Below, in pieces: positions 50,071 through 60,657 of a stretch of DNA of 64,000 nt. A program made the position numbers and the translations under genes. The stretch covers positions 495,906 through 559,905 of the forward strand of contig HG799466.1 in NCBI GenBank assembly GCA_000531095.1. The letters run 5' to 3'. Source of the DNA: Gemmata massiliana. GTDB taxonomy: Bacteria; Planctomycetota; Planctomycetia; Gemmatales; Gemmataceae. Within the stretch, counting starts at the first letter, position 1; each line of letters starts with the position of its first letter. The notes beneath the pieces are model-generated. The model had not been told where the DNA came from. It ran no database searches and worked only from the letters and a program-made list of their open reading frames with translations.

Positions 50071-53000
50071 ATGCCCGCTCCGACGTTCGCCTGTCCCAAG
50101 TGCCGCGGCCGGATGTCCAAACTCAACGATTCGAGCGAAGTGATTACGTGCCCGTCGTGCGGGGCGCGGGTCCGTGTGACCGTGCGCGCACGCACCCCCG
50201 AACCGGAGCCGGAACCAGAAGACGAAATCAGAGAAGCGAGTGAAGAGGTTGAGGAAGAGGACCACAACGTCCCGGCCCCTGCGAGTGCCGGGACGCGGTC
50301 GCGCGGGGCCAAGCGGTCGAAGAACCCGTGGTGGGCGTGGGCCGCACTCGTGGCTGTCGTGGTCGGTGGCGCGGCACTTCTATGGGCCGGCTACCAGGCG
50401 ATTCCGAAGGGCGACAAGAGCAGAGCGGCCGATTCCACAGCGGGAATTGCCGTGCCCGCACCGCAGGACAGTGGCGGACACCGACCGGCTGATTGGGTGC
50501 CTCCGCCGTCGCCGTTCGCCGTCGATTCGGAGCCGCGGAAAATGCCCGATCCCGTCGCACCGATCCCGGCCGAGTTCGCCGACACCATCTGCCTGCTCCC
50601 CGACGACGGGACCGCGCCGGAACTTATGTGGAACACGTTCGACCTGGAACTCGGTCGGCAGGCGCTGAACTTGGTCGCACGCGAGGATTTCGGGCTGCGC
50701 GTCCGGGACACCTCGCTCGGCGACGCCGTGCCCGAGGGGGTGCCCGCGAGCCGGCAGTTCCGTGTTCGGCGCGGGGGACAACCAGGGCCGTGGAGCGTCG
50801 TCGCGGGGCGGCCGGGGGCCGAACACGTTTTTTGGAACGGATCGTTGCTCAAGTACCAACTCAGTGTGCACCCTAAGGAGTACATCGCGCACAGCGAACA
50901 ATTGATGCGCGGGTTCTTTCCCAAGTGTCTTGTGGGTGCGGGGATTCCGGCCAAACCGAACCGAACGTCGGACGCACCGGTACCCGCGGTGGTGGAACGC
51001 GCACTCGAACTGATGCGCGAGACGGATCAGTTCGCGGCGCTCCGCGCGCTGCACGAGGAGGTCCACGAGAAGGGAGAGTCGGACGCGCTTCTCGCCGCGC
51101 TGGTGCGCGGGTACGCCAACCTCGCACTTCTGACTGATTTCCACTGGGGGCGGACCACATACGTGTTCAAGGCCCGGGCACTGTTGTACGCCCAGCGCCT
51201 GGTGGCCCGTTCGCCGAAGTCGGCACTGGCACTTCGCGCCCGCGCGTATGCTGCGGCCCTGATGGGCTGGCACGTGTTCGCGCTCCAGGATCTGGCCGCG
51301 GCCGAAAAGCTCGCGGGTGCCGAAGCACCCGCGCCTGCGTGGGTGGAGGCGGCCGATTATTACGTTCACTTCGACCTGACCAAGTTCGCCGCGGCACGGA
51401 AAAAGGCCGATACCCCGCTCCTTCGGCTCCTCGAGTTCCTGGCGCTCGAAGCGCCCGAGGCCGAGGCCGCGACCATTCGCGCCGGGCGCGCGCTGCTGGA
51501 AGCCGAACCCGAGTGCTATCTCGTACACGACGCGATGTGTCGCGTGGGTGGCGTGTCGCACCTCCACCGGGCGACCCTGATCGGTCCCGAGGTTCTCACG
51601 CACCAACTCGCGGCCCGGGTCGGGGGCGTGCCCGACCTGCCCGGACCGGTGCGGGCCGCGCTCGACGGCGAGGTGATCGAACCGCGCGTGTACAAAGCGT
51701 TACGTGCGGCCGGCGCGTCCGACCGCGGGGAGCCGTCCTGGGCCGCGCTCGGCGGGGTGCTCCAGGAGATCCGGTTCACGCAAGCGGCACACCGGTTAAG
51801 TTTCATGACCGATGTGTGGGGCGTCGACCCGGCAGAAGAAGCGGCGGGGTTCCTCTCGCTCCTCGACGGGCACCGGCTGCGCCCGTTCATCGAGAGCTAC
51901 ACGTTCGACCATCGGCGCTCGCCCGACGCGGTTCGCCAGCGCTTGATGGCACCGCCCGGGGAACTGGATCTGAGGGCACAACCGTATGTGCTTCGGCTCG
52001 CGAAAGTGAACCCATCGGCCGCTCAAAACTTGCAGTTCAACAGGCACGGGGATCTGTTCTTGGAGGAATCGCGCCTGGTACACATGTTCCGGCACGACAA
52101 GACCGGGGTGGTGAAAGCATACATCCGGCAACTGGTGGACACGAGCCCCCACGCCCCGATCGGGGTGGCGCTCGCCGCTGCCTACGGCGACCCTCAACCG
52201 GTCGAGAAGCTGGCTGAAACTGAGGCCAAGTACGCGGCCCACGCCGTCGTGCAGTGGGGGCTCGGTAAGCGGCACCTGACGGACGGGCGCAGGGCGGACG
52301 CGATCCGGTGCTGGAAGCGGCTGATCGAAATGTCCCCGGACGGGAACTCGTTCCGCGAACTCGCGGGGCTGTACCGCGCCGCGGGCGACGAGACCGGGTG
52401 GCGCGAGACGCTCGAAGCGAGCCTGAAGGTGGAAGACACGGGGCTGTTCCACGCCCAGGTCCGGGTCGACCTCGCCCGGTTCTACATGCAGAAGAAGGAT
52501 TTCAAGAAGGCCGAACCGTATGCCCTGGCCGCGGCCCAGAGTTGGGCGGGATGGGCGCTGGTGTGCGCCGCCGAGTGCGAAGAGGGGCTGGGGAAGTGGG
52601 ACGAAGCGAACCAACTGTACGAGGCGAACGCGGTCCGGTACCCGGGGGGCGCGTTCACATGGTATCTGGCCTGTCGAGCGCGAGGGAAAATGGACCGCGT
52701 CGCGGCCGAAGCTGCCGTGCGCGGGCACCTGGCCCAGTTCGGTGAGGGAGGTGCCCCGGGCGAACTGTTCCTGGCCGGGCGCTTCTACCTGTTGGTTGGT
52801 GACTTGAAAACGGCGCGGCCGCTGTTCGATCGCGTTAACCAGACCGGTCCGTCGGACCTGAGCCTTCTGTTCGCAGCTTGTATGGCCGACGCGGTCGGGG
52901 ACGCCAAGGCGCGGACAGCCGCACTCAACGGGTTCGCGAGCCTACCCACCGACAAGGTACTTCTCCGACCGATCGAAACCGCGGTACGGGAGTGGGCAGC

Positions 53001-53226
53001 GAAAGACACAACTCCGGACGCGGCGGCGGTCGAGGCCGTCATCAGTAAGTTGCCGGCCGAAGTCCGCGGAGACGGGGAATTTTTCTGCGGCTGGTATCTC
53101 AACAACCGAAACCTCAAGGACCGGGCGGGATCGCTATGGAAGCGGTGCCTGGAGAGTGGAGGGACGAATTGGGTGAGAACTCACGCCCGGGCCTCTCTGG
53201 ACGCGCTCAACACGAAAAAGGATTGA
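50071..53226 (+). CDS. Large zinc-ribbon membrane protein with TPR-like repeats
   Basis: 1051 residues from the ATG at 50071. N-terminal zinc ribbon (FACPKCRGRMSKLND...CPSCGARVRV), an acidic linker, a transmembrane helix WWAWAALVAVVVGGAALLWA near 92-111, then a large Ala/Leu-rich region with helical pairs that look like tetratricopeptide repeats (for example HAVVQWGLGKRHLTDGRRAD, RVDLARFYMQKKDFKKAEPY). Zinc ribbon plus a single span plus TPR is a recurring planctomycete design. Probably a scaffold at the membrane; partner unknown. Confidence 0.7.
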   Translation: MPAPTFACPKCRGRMSKLNDSSEVITCPSCGARVRVTVRARTPEPEPEPEDEIREASEEVEEEDHNVPAPASAGTRSRGAKRSKNPWWAWAALVAVVVGGAALLWAGYQAIPKGDKSRAADSTAGIAVPAPQDSGGHRPADWVPPPSPFAVDSEPRKMPDPVAPIPAEFADTICLLPDDGTAPELMWNTFDLELGRQALNLVAREDFGLRVRDTSLGDAVPEGVPASRQFRVRRGGQPGPWSVVAGRPGAEHVFWNGSLLKYQLSVHPKEYIAHSEQLMRGFFPKCLVGAGIPAKPNRTSDAPVPAVVERALELMRETDQFAALRALHEEVHEKGESDALLAALVRGYANLALLTDFHWGRTTYVFKARALLYAQRLVARSPKSALALRARAYAAALMGWHVFALQDLAAAEKLAGAEAPAPAWVEAADYYVHFDLTKFAAARKKADTPLLRLLEFLALEAPEAEAATIRAGRALLEAEPECYLVHDAMCRVGGVSHLHRATLIGPEVLTHQLAARVGGVPDLPGPVRAALDGEVIEPRVYKALRAAGASDRGEPSWAALGGVLQEIRFTQAAHRLSFMTDVWGVDPAEEAAGFLSLLDGHRLRPFIESYTFDHRRSPDAVRQRLMAPPGELDLRAQPYVLRLAKVNPSAAQNLQFNRHGDLFLEESRLVHMFRHDKTGVVKAYIRQLVDTSPHAPIGVALAAAYGDPQPVEKLAETEAKYAAHAVVQWGLGKRHLTDGRRADAIRCWKRLIEMSPDGNSFRELAGLYRAAGDETGWRETLEASLKVEDTGLFHAQVRVDLARFYMQKKDFKKAEPYALAAAQSWAGWALVCAAECEEGLGKWDEANQLYEANAVRYPGGAFTWYLACRARGKMDRVAAEAAVRGHLAQFGEGGAPGELFLAGRFYLLVGDLKTARPLFDRVNQTGPSDLSLLFAACMADAVGDAKARTAALNGFASLPTDKVLLRPIETAVREWAAKDTTPDAAAVEAVISKLPAEVRGDGEFFCGWYLNNRNLKDRAGSLWKRCLESGGTNWVRTHARASLDALNTKKD

Positions 53227-53275
53227 AGTCACTCAAGTGCGTGCGGTTGCAATTCCGGCTGTGGCCGAGCGCAAT

Positions 53276-54148
53276 TTAGCGTTCGGTCACGGCCGGCTTT
53301 TGTTGCTGGGTCGCATCGAACCAGAGGTGCTGGGCCGCGTAGCCCCGGTACGGGCGCCATGTGTCCGAGAGCGTAGAATCGACCGCGCGTTTCAACACCA
53401 GATCAGACCCGGGCCAGGCATCCGGGTCTCGCAGCCCGCGCAGGGCGAAATATTCGACCGTCCACGGCCCGATTCCTGGTAGTGCGAGGAGTGTCGCGCG
53501 CACCACATTCCGATCGGGGTTGGTGAAGACCAATGCCCGGTCCGCGACCGCTCGTGCGATCCCGCGCAGTGCCCGCACTCGTTGGGTCGGCATCCCGATC
53601 GAACCCAAATCGCCGTCGGCAAGTACCTCTGGTGCGGGGAAAATGAGGTTCGGCGCCGCCGGATCGGAACTCGGCATGCGGTGCCCGAAGCGCGCGGTGA
53701 TTCGTCCCATAATCGTGGTCGCGGCGCGCACACTGACCTGCTGACCGACGATCGTGCGCACGAGTAACTCGAAGTGCGACCAGGCGCCGGGAACCCGAAG
53801 GCCGGGCCGTGCTGCGACCAGCGCATTCATCCGCGGTTCGGTAGCGAGCGCGACTCGAATGGCTGCGGGATCAGCGTCTAAATCGAACATCTGGCGCAGG
53901 CGAACACGGATCACATCGGCATGTCGGGCGACAGGTCCGCGAACCGAAACGCTCAACTGATGCTGGCTCGCGTGCGGCGCGACGGTGATGATGCCCGTAT
54001 CGCCGTCAATTTCCACAGCACGTGTGTAGCGCCCGTCTTCGACGGTTTCGGCGCCGGTCGTTAATCGACCGCTGAGATAGGTCAGGAAGAACGCCCAATC
54101 GAACGGCGGTGCGTAGTCCAGGTGCAGTGTAACGTCGGGCAGGGACAT
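53276..54148 (-). CDS. alkA: DNA-3-methyladenine glycosylase II
   Basis: 290 residues from the ATG at 54148. N-terminal AlkA_N-like domain (TLHLDYAPPFDWAFFLTYLS), then WSHFELLVRTIVGQQVSVRA, the helix-hairpin-helix LPGIGPWT (223-230) and the catalytic aspartate D249 in AWPGSDLVLKRA. It removes alkylated bases to start base-excision repair. The E. coli Ada domains are not fused. It lies 44 bases after the stop of ogt, so both are probably one alkylation-repair operon. Confidence 0.9.
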   Translation of the reverse strand: MSLPDVTLHLDYAPPFDWAFFLTYLSGRLTTGAETVEDGRYTRAVEIDGDTGIITVAPHASQHQLSVSVRGPVARHADVIRVRLRQMFDLDADPAAIRVALATEPRMNALVAARPGLRVPGAWSHFELLVRTIVGQQVSVRAATTIMGRITARFGHRMPSSDPAAPNLIFPAPEVLADGDLGSIGMPTQRVRALRGIARAVADRALVFTNPDRNVVRATLLALPGIGPWTVEYFALRGLRDPDAWPGSDLVLKRAVDSTLSDTWRPYRGYAAQHLWFDATQQQKPAVTER

Positions 54149-54192
54149 CCGGTATTCTCGTGAGAAGAACTGTACTCCGGGAAGTGTGCGTG

Positions 54193-54693
54193 CTAATTCG
54201 CCGCGTCGACGTCCGGTACGCCTTCCAGACGAAGTAACAGCGCCTTGGCCGCGAGTCCGCCCGCGTACCCGGTCAATTTGCCGGACGAACCGATTACGCG
54301 GTGGCACGGGCCGATGATCGAAATCGGGTTCTTCCCGTTGGCGGCGCCGACCGCGCGGGCGGAGGTGGGGTGCCCGATTTGTCGTGCGAGTTCCCCGTAA
54401 CTGCGGGTCTCACCAAACGGAATGCTGAGAAGGGCCGCCCACACTTTCTGCTGGAACGGGGTGCCAACAAAATCGAGCGCGACCGAGAACACTTTCCGCG
54501 AACCCGCAAAGTATTCGGTGAGCTGTTGTTCCGCTTCGACGAGTACCGGGTGGTTTAGGTCTTCGGGGCCGGCATTAATGCGCACGCGAAGCGGATCGTC
54601 ATTTTCCCAAAGAATTGCTGCCAGTCCCTTTTCGCTGCCGATGAGTTTGAGTTCGCCAATGGGAGACGGCATCGTTTTGTAAACGTAACTCAT
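54193..54693 (-). CDS. ogt: Methylated-DNA-protein-cysteine S-methyltransferase
   Basis: 166 residues. The active-site cysteine is C130 in IIGPCHRVIGSSGKLTGYAG; FGETRSYGELARQIG and SARAVGAANGKNP precede it, as in Ogt/AGT. A single-use suicide enzyme that takes the methyl group from O6-methylguanine. First gene of the pair with alkA. Promoter should lie in 54694-54880, where no clear hexamers were found. Confidence 0.93.
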   Translation of the reverse strand: MSYVYKTMPSPIGELKLIGSEKGLAAILWENDDPLRVRINAGPEDLNHPVLVEAEQQLTEYFAGSRKVFSVALDFVGTPFQQKVWAALLSIPFGETRSYGELARQIGHPTSARAVGAANGKNPISIIGPCHRVIGSSGKLTGYAGGLAAKALLLRLEGVPDVDAAN

Positions 54694-54884
54694 TGCGATT
54701 ATCTCGCGCGAAGAGTGGCGGGTCCGCTGGGCGGTGGACAGGTAATTATGGATCTTAGTTCAGACGTGATCGTGAGTCTATGGCTCTTTGACGTGAACTC
54801 GCGATCAGATTTACTGCAAGAGGAGCCGGACTTGTGATGTGGTTGGGATGTGGCGAATTTCGTGATTGCGCGGTGCGCGCGAGC

Positions 54885-54918
54885 CGTGATCGAATGATTG
54901 TTCACCCGATCACGGCCG
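54885..54918 (-). terminator. Hairpin after purC
   Basis: A 10-bp stem GCCGTGATCG (54885-54894) with CGATCACGGC (54909-54918) and a 14-nt loop, 19 bases past the purC stop. No long T-run. The rest of 54694-54936 is noncoding. Confidence 0.5.
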
Positions 54919-54936
54919 ATCTTTTCAATCGGGTGT

Positions 54937-55815
54937 TCAACTCTTTCCCGTGAGTCGGCTGAGCGCTTCTTGGTATTTGGCCACGCTGCGCGTCACCACA
55001 GCTTCCGGCAGAATCGGTGGAGGGCTGGATTTGTCCCAGTCCGTCGTTTCGAGCCAGTCGCGGACGAACTGCTTGTCGAACGAGACCGGCGAGGAACCCG
55101 GCTGGTACGAGTCTTTCGGCCAGTAGCGCGAGCTGTCCGGCGTCAGCACCTCGTCGATGAGGATGATCTCGCCGCTCGGCAACCGGCCCCACTCGAACTT
55201 CGTGTCCGCGAGGATGATTCCGCGCTTTTCCGCGAACTCGGCGGCCCGGCGGTACACGTCCAGGGTCCGGGTTTTCAGCTCGTTCGCGGTTTCGGCGCCG
55301 ACGGCCTTCACCATTTGCTCGAACGAAATGTTCTCGTCGTGCTCGCCGTCTTCGGCCTTCGTCGCGGGCGTGAAGATCGGCTCCGGGAGCTTGCTCGCGA
55401 GCTGCAACCCGGGCGGGAGCGGGATACCACACACGGTGCCGTGGGTCTGGTACTCCTTCCAGCCCGAACCCGCGAGGTACCCGCGCGCGACGCACTCCAC
55501 GGGCACGACGGTCGTCTTCTTGACGAGCATCGCCCGCCCGGCGAGTTCGTCGCGCTGGAACGCGGGCGGCATGTGGGCGAGGTCCGCGCTGATGAGGTGG
55601 TTCGGTATGTTGAGTTGCTTCAGCCAGAAGAGCGTCAGTGCGGTGAGGATCGCGCCCTTGCCCGGGATCGGTGTGGGCAAAATGTAATCGAACGCGCTGA
55701 TGCGATCGGTCGCGACGATAACGAGCTTGTCGCCGAGATCGTACACGTCGCGCACCTTCCCGTGGCGCGGGGTGAATCCCGGTACCTGACTTTGCAACAA
55801 TGGGTCTGCGGGCAT
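54937..55815 (-). CDS. purC: Phosphoribosylaminoimidazole-succinocarboxamide synthase
   Basis: 292 residues from the ATG at 55815. [60 protein letters not shown] and [20 protein letters not shown] are the SAICAR synthase signatures, including the ATP-binding GKVRD loop. It joins CAIR and aspartate in purine synthesis. Length matches the eukaryotic/planctomycete-type family (about 300) rather than the shorter E. coli form. No ribosome site stands out before the ATG. Confidence 0.93.
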   Translation of the reverse strand: MPADPLLQSQVPGFTPRHGKVRDVYDLGDKLVIVATDRISAFDYILPTPIPGKGAILTALTLFWLKQLNIPNHLISADLAHMPPAFQRDELAGRAMLVKKTTVVPVECVARGYLAGSGWKEYQTHGTVCGIPLPPGLQLASKLPEPIFTPATKAEDGEHDENISFEQMVKAVGAETANELKTRTLDVYRRAAEFAEKRGIILADTKFEWGRLPSGEIILIDEVLTPDSSRYWPKDSYQPGSSPVSFDKQFVRDWLETTDWDKSSPPPILPEAVVTRSVAKYQEALSRLTGKS

Positions 55816-55964
55816 GACAAAGAGGGGTTGGAGATGGGAACCGGTCCAGACGCAACGCAGCGGTTTATTGTATGATCCGGGTTGCCCGCTCGTTGCCCCC
55901 ACCGTTCAACCTCTCAATTCGTGAACCGCGGACGGCAACGAGCGGGTGCGCTTGCAGGGAAGTC

Positions 55965-57410
55965 ATGCTCAAACACGAAACGAAATTGATCGATCCGGAC
56001 TCCCCGCAAATCGTGGCCGCGCTTACAACCGCGGCCGTCGACGCGAACAAGCGGTGCCGCGCCCGGTTGCTCGGTGACGACCCCGCGAAGTGGCGGAAAT
56101 TCGCGCGGGCGGTCGCGGCGAAACCCGAGGGGTGGGAGATGTTTCGGGGCGGGCGCGGCGGTGTGCCCGCGACTCAAGTTCTCGCTTCGTGGTGGACCGA
56201 CGCCATCGGGCGCAAACACGTGGTCGTGCGCGGGCGCCGCGTCGAACACGACGAGGCGAAGCGCCTGCTTCTGAAAGAGGAACTCGCCGCCCGCCCTCCA
56301 CTGTGGCACTCGTACCCCGAATACGTCTGTCGCCGAACGGTGGCCGGCGTCGAGCAGTTGGTGTGTGCGTGCGGGTGCGGTGCAGTGGGTACGCACGATT
56401 CTCTGGGCTGGATGGGCGAAACGTGCGGCCCGTGCTTCGACCGCAAGGAAGAATTGGGCGCGGCCGGTTTGCGCTCGAATTTGCCGGGCGTGCTGTACGG
56501 GGACCGCGAACCGCTCGGCGGGTTGGGCGCGCTGGCCTGCTCACCGGACGGGGACCGCGTCGCGGCTCGCGAGGGGGACGAACTCGTCTGTTACTGGGAC
56601 ATGCGCGCCCGGACCCCGCGAACCGTGATCGAATTTAGTGGCGGTCGGGTAACAGATGTGGCCCTCACCTCGGACAACCAACGATTACTCGTCACGGGAA
56701 TGGGTTACCCCGATACACGGATCGGACTACTGGCCGTGTTTGACGTTACAACCGATCCCCCGCAGCGGATCGATGCCGAAGGTACGATCGTGGCGCCGGG
56801 ATTGCGTATCGTCGCGCTACCCGACCCGGAACTGGCCCTTTTTCACCGCTGGGCCGGACGCAGCGTCGCCGAAATCGTTCGGATTCCGTCCGGTGAAGTC
56901 GTTCGCTCACTCGACCTGGACCCCGATTCTTACGGCCGGTTCGCTCTTTCACCGGACGGCAAGCGGTTCGTCACGTGTGGAACCGTTCCCGTTGTGATCG
57001 AGGTCGATTCCTTGCGCCCGGTCGCGCGCCTGCCGATCGGAACGAATGTGGTGGCCTTTTCGCACGACGGGAAGCGGGTATTCGCGCAGAACAATGGGCG
57101 GCTGGCGGCTTACGACTCCGTGACCGGTACCCAAATCATTTCCGTCAAAACGGACCGCGATCGCGTGCCCGATTACACGCGGACGCTCGCGGTCGACCCG
57201 GCCGGCGAGTTCGTGTTCGCGGGCAGTAACTACAACGGGCGGCTGTTCGTTGCGCGCGCCGACACCCTGAAGCTACATGCGACGTTCGACTGGCACCTCG
57301 GACCGATCAACGCACTCGCGATCTCCGCCGACGGCTCCCGCCTCTTCAGTGCCGGCGGCGACGGGTGCGTGAAGGTGTGGCCGATCCGCGCTCTACTTCG
57401 CGGCACGTGA
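55965..57410 (+). CDS. WD40 beta-propeller protein
   Basis: 481 residues from the ATG at 55965 with AGGGA upstream. N-terminal 160 residues include a planctomycete-style preamble with a CACGCGAVGTHDSLGWMG and CGPC cysteine cluster (about 135-165); the rest is a propeller with recurring LACSPDGDRVAA, FALSPDGKRFVT, VAFSHDGKRVFA, LAVDPAGEFVFA and LAISADGSRLFSAGGDGCVK blades. Probably a protein-protein scaffold. No signal peptide. Divergent from purC with 149 bases between. Confidence 0.8.
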   Translation: MLKHETKLIDPDSPQIVAALTTAAVDANKRCRARLLGDDPAKWRKFARAVAAKPEGWEMFRGGRGGVPATQVLASWWTDAIGRKHVVVRGRRVEHDEAKRLLLKEELAARPPLWHSYPEYVCRRTVAGVEQLVCACGCGAVGTHDSLGWMGETCGPCFDRKEELGAAGLRSNLPGVLYGDREPLGGLGALACSPDGDRVAAREGDELVCYWDMRARTPRTVIEFSGGRVTDVALTSDNQRLLVTGMGYPDTRIGLLAVFDVTTDPPQRIDAEGTIVAPGLRIVALPDPELALFHRWAGRSVAEIVRIPSGEVVRSLDLDPDSYGRFALSPDGKRFVTCGTVPVVIEVDSLRPVARLPIGTNVVAFSHDGKRVFAQNNGRLAAYDSVTGTQIISVKTDRDRVPDYTRTLAVDPAGEFVFAGSNYNGRLFVARADTLKLHATFDWHLGPINALAISADGSRLFSAGGDGCVKVWPIRALLRGT

Positions 57411-57626
57411 ACGAACCCGCCGCTCCCGTCCGGCGTCCCTTATGGACGCGGATTTCCCCCGCACATAAGAAGTGGCTTCGGAACCTAACCCCCCTTACCC
57501 CCTTCCCTAAGAAGAAAGGGGGAGAAGCAAAGACAGAAGAGACTACGCGGTCGGTGCTTCCGTTCAAAGCCCCTCTCCGTTGAGGGGAGGGGTTGGGGTG
57601 GGGTTCTCTTTAGTGAAGGCCAAGCG
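57411..57626. other. leuS upstream region with G/C-rich inverted repeat
   Basis: No gene. Contains a polypyrimidine/polypurine block (CCCCCTTACCCCCTTCCC then AAAGGGGG) near 57490-57522 and a short stem CCCCTC (57570-57575) with GAGGGG (57582-57587) just before leuS. Such blocks recur between Gemmata genes and may be terminators or leader elements. A leuS attenuator or T-box is not evident. Confidence 0.45.
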
Positions 57627-60470
57627 ATGCCGAGTTATCATCCCGCCGACGTCGAGCGCCGGTGGCAGCAGTTCTGGGAAACGAACAAGACGTTCCGCAC
57701 GCCCGATCCCGGCGAACCCGGGACCGAGGGCAAGCAGAAGTGCTACATCCTGGACATGTTCCCGTACCCAAGTGGCGCGGGGCTGCACGTCGGCCACCCC
57801 GAAGGGTACACCGCGACCGATATCCTGGCGCGCTTCAAGCGCATGAATGGTTTCCACGTGCTGCACCCGATGGGCTGGGACGCCTACGGGCTGCCCGCCG
57901 AGCAGTACGCGGTCGAGAAGAACGTTCACCCGCGCATCACCACGCGGAACAATATCGATACGTTCCGCCGGCAGATCAAATCGCTGGGCTTCTCCTACGA
58001 CTGGGACCGCGAGGTCGACACCACCGATCCCAATTACTTCCACTGGACGCAGTGGATCTTCCTGACGATCTACGACACCTGGTACGACCCCATCGCGAAG
58101 AAGGGGCGGCCCATCTCCGAACTGCCGGTCCCCGATAGCGTGCGCAAACAGGGTGATGCGGAAATTCGCAAATATGAGGACAGCCACCGACTCGCTTATC
58201 AAGCGGAAGTCCCGGTGAATTGGTGCCCGGCACTGGGCACCGTGCTGGCGAACGAAGAAGTCATTGATGGCAAATCGGAGCGCGGCGGGCACCCCGTCGA
58301 GCGCCGACCGCTGCGCCAGTGGCTGATGCGGATCACCGCTTACGCCGAGCGGCTGCTGGACGACCTGGAACCGCTGGACTGGTCGCACTCGATCAAGGAA
58401 ATGCAGCGCAACTGGATCGGCAAGAGCGAGGGCGCTGAGGTCGAATTCCCGCTGGCTGATGAGGATACTTCAGAAGACACGAGTAGTTCGGTCGAGTTTT
58501 ATAAACAGAGACGAATCCGCGTGTTCACCACGCGCCCGGACACGCTGTTCGGCGCGACGTACATGGTGCTGTCGCCCGAACATGCGCTGGTGCCGAAGAT
58601 CACAACCGCAAAGCAGCAGAAGGCGGTTCAGGACTACCAACAGGCCGCGAGCCGCAAGAGCGACTTCGAGCGCACGGAAACCGCGAAGAAGAAGACGGGC
58701 GTGTTCACCGGTGCGTATGCGATCAATCCGGTGAACGATCAGCGGATTCCGATCTGGATCGCGGACTATGTGCTGGCGACCTACGGTACCGGCGCGATCA
58801 TGGCCGTACCGGGGCACGACGAACGCGACTTCGAGTTTGCGAAGCAGTTTGGCCTGCCCATCGTTACCGTTGTGAAGCCGACCGACGAGTGGCTGAAGAA
58901 GACCGGGAGTTCGCTGAACGAGTTGCAAGAGCCGTACTGCGAGGAAGGCGTTGCCATCAACTCTGGTATCCTGGACGGTCTGGCCACGCTCGAAGCGAAG
59001 TCCAAAACCATTGGGTGGCTGGAAGAGCGCGGCATCGGCACGCGAAGAGTGAACTACAAACTGCGCGACTGGCTATTCAGCCGGCAGCGCTATTGGGGCG
59101 AACCGTTCCCGGTGCTGCACGGCGAGGACGGCGGTCTGGTCGCGCTGTCCGCGAGCGGGCTGCCGCTGGTGCCGCCCGACCTGGAGGACTTCAAGCCGAC
59201 CGGCACGCCCGAAGGCCCACTGTCGAAGGCGACGGATTGGGTGAACGTGGTGGTCGGCGGGAAGAACTACAAGCGCGAAACGAACACGATGCCGCAGTGG
59301 GCCGGGTCGTGCTGGTACTTCCTGCGCTACATCGACCCCAAGAACGGGGCCGAGTTCGCTGATCCCGCGAAGCTGAAGTACTGGCTGCCCGTGGACCTGT
59401 ACGTCGGGGGCGCGGAGCACGCGGTGCTGCACCTGTTGTACGCGCGGTTCTGGCACAAGGTGCTGTTCGACCGTGGCTACCTGCCGTGCCCCGAGCCGTT
59501 CCAGCGGCTGGTGAACCAGGGCATGATTCTTGGAGAAGTTGAGTTCACGGGTTACAAACGGCATGAGCACTGGGTTTCGGCATCGGATGTCAAAGATGAT
59601 GAGAATGGGCTTTCTTACGTCGACGACAAAAAGAAGTATGCGCACATTCTTGGCGACCTTCCGACTATCGCGGTTGAAGCGGTCAAGGTCGAGGAAACGC
59701 AGGTAGAAAAAAGTGGGGATGCATGGGTCTTAAAGAATGACGCGAAAATTCGTGTCGATGCGCGCGCTCACAAGATGTCTAAGGCCCGTGGAAATGTCGT
59801 GAACCCCGATGATGTTGTGCGCGAGTACGGGGCCGACAGTCTGCGCCTCTACGAAATGTTCATGGGACCGCTCGAAGCGGTGAAGCCGTGGAATACCGCA
59901 TCAATCGCGGGTGTGAAGAAATTCCTGATGCGGGCGTGGAGACTGATTGTCGATGAGGGCGAGGACTTCAAGTTGCACGCGGCCGTGAAGGACGTGGAGC
60001 CGGACCGTGACACGCTCCGCGTGCTGCACCGGACCATTCAGAAGGTCGGTAAGGATACCGAGGGGCTGAGCTTCAACACCGCGATCTCCGCGATGATGGA
60101 GTTCGTGAACCACGTGACCAAACTGGAGGCGCGCCCGCGTAGCATCCTCGACCCGTTCGTGCTGCTGCTCGCGCCCTACGCGCCGCACGTCGCGGAAGAA
60201 CTGTGGCGCGCGCTGGGGCACACGAACACGCTGGCCTACGAGCCGTGGCCGAAGTTCGATCCGGAGTTGGTGAAGGCCGACGAGATCGACGTGCCGGTGC
60301 AGATCAACGGGAAGAAGAAGACCGTGCTGAAGGTGCCGGCGGAGATCGATGACGCCGCACTGGAAGCGACTGCGCTGGCGGATGAGGCGGTGAAAGCTCA
60401 GATTGCAGGTAAAACCGTAAAGATGGTGAAGGTCGTGCCGCGCAAACTGGTGAACATCGTCGTCGTGTGA
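57627..60470 (+). CDS. leuS: Leucyl-tRNA synthetase
   Basis: 947 residues. HIGH-type motif in [15 protein letters not shown] (residue 53-56), the connective-polypeptide editing domain with the [17 protein letters not shown] block near 385-405, [15 protein letters not shown] at about 480, and the KMSKS-type loop as KMSKARGN near 716. An insertion of about 65 residues ([20 protein letters not shown] to RVDARA) precedes that loop. It charges tRNA-Leu in the cytoplasm. Length is longer than the usual 860-880 because of the insertions. Confidence 0.95.
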   Translation: MPSYHPADVERRWQQFWETNKTFRTPDPGEPGTEGKQKCYILDMFPYPSGAGLHVGHPEGYTATDILARFKRMNGFHVLHPMGWDAYGLPAEQYAVEKNVHPRITTRNNIDTFRRQIKSLGFSYDWDREVDTTDPNYFHWTQWIFLTIYDTWYDPIAKKGRPISELPVPDSVRKQGDAEIRKYEDSHRLAYQAEVPVNWCPALGTVLANEEVIDGKSERGGHPVERRPLRQWLMRITAYAERLLDDLEPLDWSHSIKEMQRNWIGKSEGAEVEFPLADEDTSEDTSSSVEFYKQRRIRVFTTRPDTLFGATYMVLSPEHALVPKITTAKQQKAVQDYQQAASRKSDFERTETAKKKTGVFTGAYAINPVNDQRIPIWIADYVLATYGTGAIMAVPGHDERDFEFAKQFGLPIVTVVKPTDEWLKKTGSSLNELQEPYCEEGVAINSGILDGLATLEAKSKTIGWLEERGIGTRRVNYKLRDWLFSRQRYWGEPFPVLHGEDGGLVALSASGLPLVPPDLEDFKPTGTPEGPLSKATDWVNVVVGGKNYKRETNTMPQWAGSCWYFLRYIDPKNGAEFADPAKLKYWLPVDLYVGGAEHAVLHLLYARFWHKVLFDRGYLPCPEPFQRLVNQGMILGEVEFTGYKRHEHWVSASDVKDDENGLSYVDDKKKYAHILGDLPTIAVEAVKVEETQVEKSGDAWVLKNDAKIRVDARAHKMSKARGNVVNPDDVVREYGADSLRLYEMFMGPLEAVKPWNTASIAGVKKFLMRAWRLIVDEGEDFKLHAAVKDVEPDRDTLRVLHRTIQKVGKDTEGLSFNTAISAMMEFVNHVTKLEARPRSILDPFVLLLAPYAPHVAEELWRALGHTNTLAYEPWPKFDPELVKADEIDVPVQINGKKKTVLKVPAEIDDAALEATALADEAVKAQIAGKTVKMVKVVPRKLVNIVVV

Positions 60471-60657
60471 GTTGTCACCGGTGGCACTGGGTATCGCGGA
60501 GCAACAGAGTGGTCACCGAGTCACAGGGCTCCCGCCCTGTGCTACGTCAGACGGCCCCTCCGGGGCGAAGACCAGAACTGCCAATGCCTTTCGCGCCGCG
60601 GAGCGGCCGGTGTTCGTAGTCACAGGGCGGGAGCCCTGTGCGTTCTTTTTGTGCGAG
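60471..60657. repeat. Intergenic repeat pair with 20-bp inverted arms
   Basis: CACAGGGCTCCCGCCCTGTG (60522-60541) and its exact complement (60621-60640) flank 79 bases with CGGCCCCTCCGGGGCG; each arm is also nearly self-complementary. CGTTCTTTTTG follows, so it can terminate leuS. Similar sequences occur between genes across planctomycetes. Confidence 0.75.

Noticed and set aside
57411..57626. T-box or leucine attenuator before leuS
   Set aside because: No leucine-rich leader peptide, T-box core or antiterminator pairing recognised; only GC-rich repeat blocks.
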